From assembly GCA_002748015.1 (NCBI GenBank), contig PDRH01000071.1, positions 1 through 7,240 of the forward strand: a DNA stretch of 7,240 nt, read 5' to 3'. The notes under the pieces are model-generated. The model did no database searches. It saw only the letters and a program-made list of their open reading frames with translations, and had not been told where the DNA came from. How positions within the stretch are numbered: position 1 is the first letter of the stretch; each line of letters opens with the position of its first letter. The position numbers were made by a program, and so were the translations under genes. This DNA comes from Bacteroidota bacterium. Lineage in GTDB: Bacteria > Bacteroidota > Bacteroidia > Bacteroidales > CAJPTX01. This document shows, piece by piece, positions 6,525 through 7,240 of the stretch.

Positions 6525-6551
6525 TGAAGGATATAACAACCGAAGAGCGCT

Positions 6552-7127
6552 ATGAACCTTACATTCAACTTCATCAAATCCATCTCCAACATCTACGACG
6601 AGATGACCTCCAACGGCTTCTCCCTGGTGTACATCGGCGAATTCAGCCACGACATCACCAAGGTGTTCACCTCCATGACCGAGACCGAACTCACCAAGAA
6701 GGGCGAGGAGAAGGCCATCAGCCGCAAGGTCTTCCGCGTCATGGTGGAGACCCTCCAGAACATGAGCCGCCACTCCGATGAGCTATCCGCATCCAAAATC
6801 GGCAATGGCCTCTTCGTCATCGGCCGAAAGGACGACATCTACTACATCATCACCTCCAACAAGGTCAACCACGAGCACCGAGCCAACCTCGAGAGCGCCA
6901 TAGAGAGCGTCAACCAGGCCAGCCCCGAGGAGCTAAAGCAGATGTACAAGGAGCAGATGGTCAACGGCGAGCTCTCCCAGAAGGGTGGCGCTGGCCTGGG
7001 CCTCATAGACATCCGCCGGAAGACCGGCGCACCCTTCGAGTACCAGTTCCTGCCGCTGAGCCAGGATTGCTACTTCTTCATCCTGAAGACCGAAATCAAC
7101 GCCCAGAAAATAGAGAAGGAGCGCTAG
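6552..7127 (+). CDS. SiaB-family (GHKL-like) protein kinase
   Basis: A 191-residue soluble protein without signal peptide or membrane segment. In Pseudomonas aeruginosa, SiaB phosphorylates SiaC and the phosphatase SiaA reverses this; unphosphorylated SiaC activates the diguanylate cyclase SiaD. Features of a reduced GHKL ATP-binding fold are visible: an N-box-like ETLQNMSRHS with E66, N70 and H74; a middle beta region GLFVIGRKDDIYYIITSN (86-103) in place of a clear DxGxG box; and a glycine-rich lid motif KGGAGLGLIDIRRKTG (144-159). The last strand YFFILKTEI closes the fold. The ATG is fixed by an in-frame TAA at 6534-6536, six codons upstream. The next gene begins 45 bases downstream and is not recognisably SiaC. 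Kinase activity and partner are inferred from the family; an anti-sigma-type ATP-binding role is an alternative. Confidence 0.8.
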   Translation: MNLTFNFIKSISNIYDEMTSNGFSLVYIGEFSHDITKVFTSMTETELTKKGEEKAISRKVFRVMVETLQNMSRHSDELSASKIGNGLFVIGRKDDIYYIITSNKVNHEHRANLESAIESVNQASPEELKQMYKEQMVNGELSQKGGAGLGLIDIRRKTGAPFEYQFLPLSQDCYFFILKTEINAQKIEKER

Positions 7128-7172
7128 CACCCCAGGGCCAATACAGATACACAAACTACTACAGATACATAC

Positions 7173-7240
7173 ATGACCACAATGAAAAGCACCGTCCGAA
7201 CCTTCACCCAATCCCCCACCATACGCCTCGTTACCCTGGG
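7173..7240 (+). CDS. Start of a further gene, possibly a CreD-like inner-membrane protein (runs off the right edge)
   Basis: The ATG at 7173 opens 22 codons to the window end, reading MTTMKSTVRTFTQSPTIRLV and then TLG; a second in-frame ATG at 7182 could be the true start. The pattern SxTI(R/K)Lx(T/S)xG resembles what I recall of the N-terminus of Bacteroidota CreD-family proteins, where a hydrophobic helix follows at once. Only two dozen residues are visible, so this is a weak suggestion. It lies 45 bases after the SiaB-family gene on the same strand with no terminator between, so cotranscription is likely. Confidence 0.4.
   Translation, partial: MTTMKSTVRTFTQSPTIRLVTL

Larger units (their letters stand above)
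6215..6551. other. Divergent intergenic region, 337 bases, no convincing gene
   Basis: It separates the start of the opine-dehydrogenase-like gene (minus) from that of the SiaB-family kinase (plus). It contains a (GAG)4 purine run at 6300-6311, a GC-rich block of inverted repeats at 6360-6414, an AT-rich stretch at about 6455-6480 leading into a promoter box, and a hairpin-forming leader. The open frames across it (for example 6247-6459, minus) are rich in proline and arginine, resemble no family I know and overlap the regulatory sites. I recognise no tRNA, riboswitch or known small RNA. Confidence 0.6.

Noticed and set aside
7143..7169. ACAGATACA repeated at 7143-7151 and 7161-7169
   Set aside because: Nine bases in a low-complexity AT/AC-rich gap between two genes; too little to call an operator.

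Overview
The window looks like a chromosomal segment of a fairly GC-rich member of the Bacteroidota, most likely Bacteroidales; a Porphyromonas-like or related genus is a guess. Three things point there: promoter boxes of the TAnnTTTG type before era and before the plus-strand kinase gene, a small secreted protein made almost entirely of a CHU_C / gliding-motility-associated C-terminal domain with the motif PNIITPNGDGINDQF, and a SiaB-family kinase of the type common in this phylum. Nothing indicates a phage, plasmid, insertion sequence or CRISPR array.

Minus-strand block, read from right to left: a lone opine-dehydrogenase-family gene (6214-5165) ends in a 10-bp perfect inverted repeat. A clear promoter box (5092-5085) then starts a tightly packed run of five genes: era (5061-4174), der (4108-2804), an AI-2E/PerM-family membrane protein (2797-1682), the small CHU_C-domain protein (1655-1245) and the N-terminal half of pheT (1202 to the window edge). 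Gaps are 65, 6, 26 and 42 bases and no other promoter-like box was seen inside, so one transcript is likely. Its theme is translation: two ribosome-assembly GTPases and a tRNA synthetase subunit, with two envelope proteins inserted between them. The pheT reading frame is open through the left edge of the window.

The 337-base divergent intergenic region (6215-6551) has no convincing gene. It holds a GC-rich patch of nested inverted repeats, a near-perfect 17-bp dyad, a TACATTTG promoter box and a potential hairpin at the start of the plus-strand mRNA. On the plus strand follow a 191-residue SiaB-family protein kinase (6552-7127) and the first 22 codons of another gene (7173 onward) that may be CreD-like but does not look like SiaC, the usual SiaB partner.

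Most of the window is ordinary housekeeping. The parts most worth a second look are the orphan secreted CHU_C domain inside a translation operon, the SiaB gene without an adjacent SiaC, and the structured divergent intergenic region. No clearly new multi-gene system is visible.
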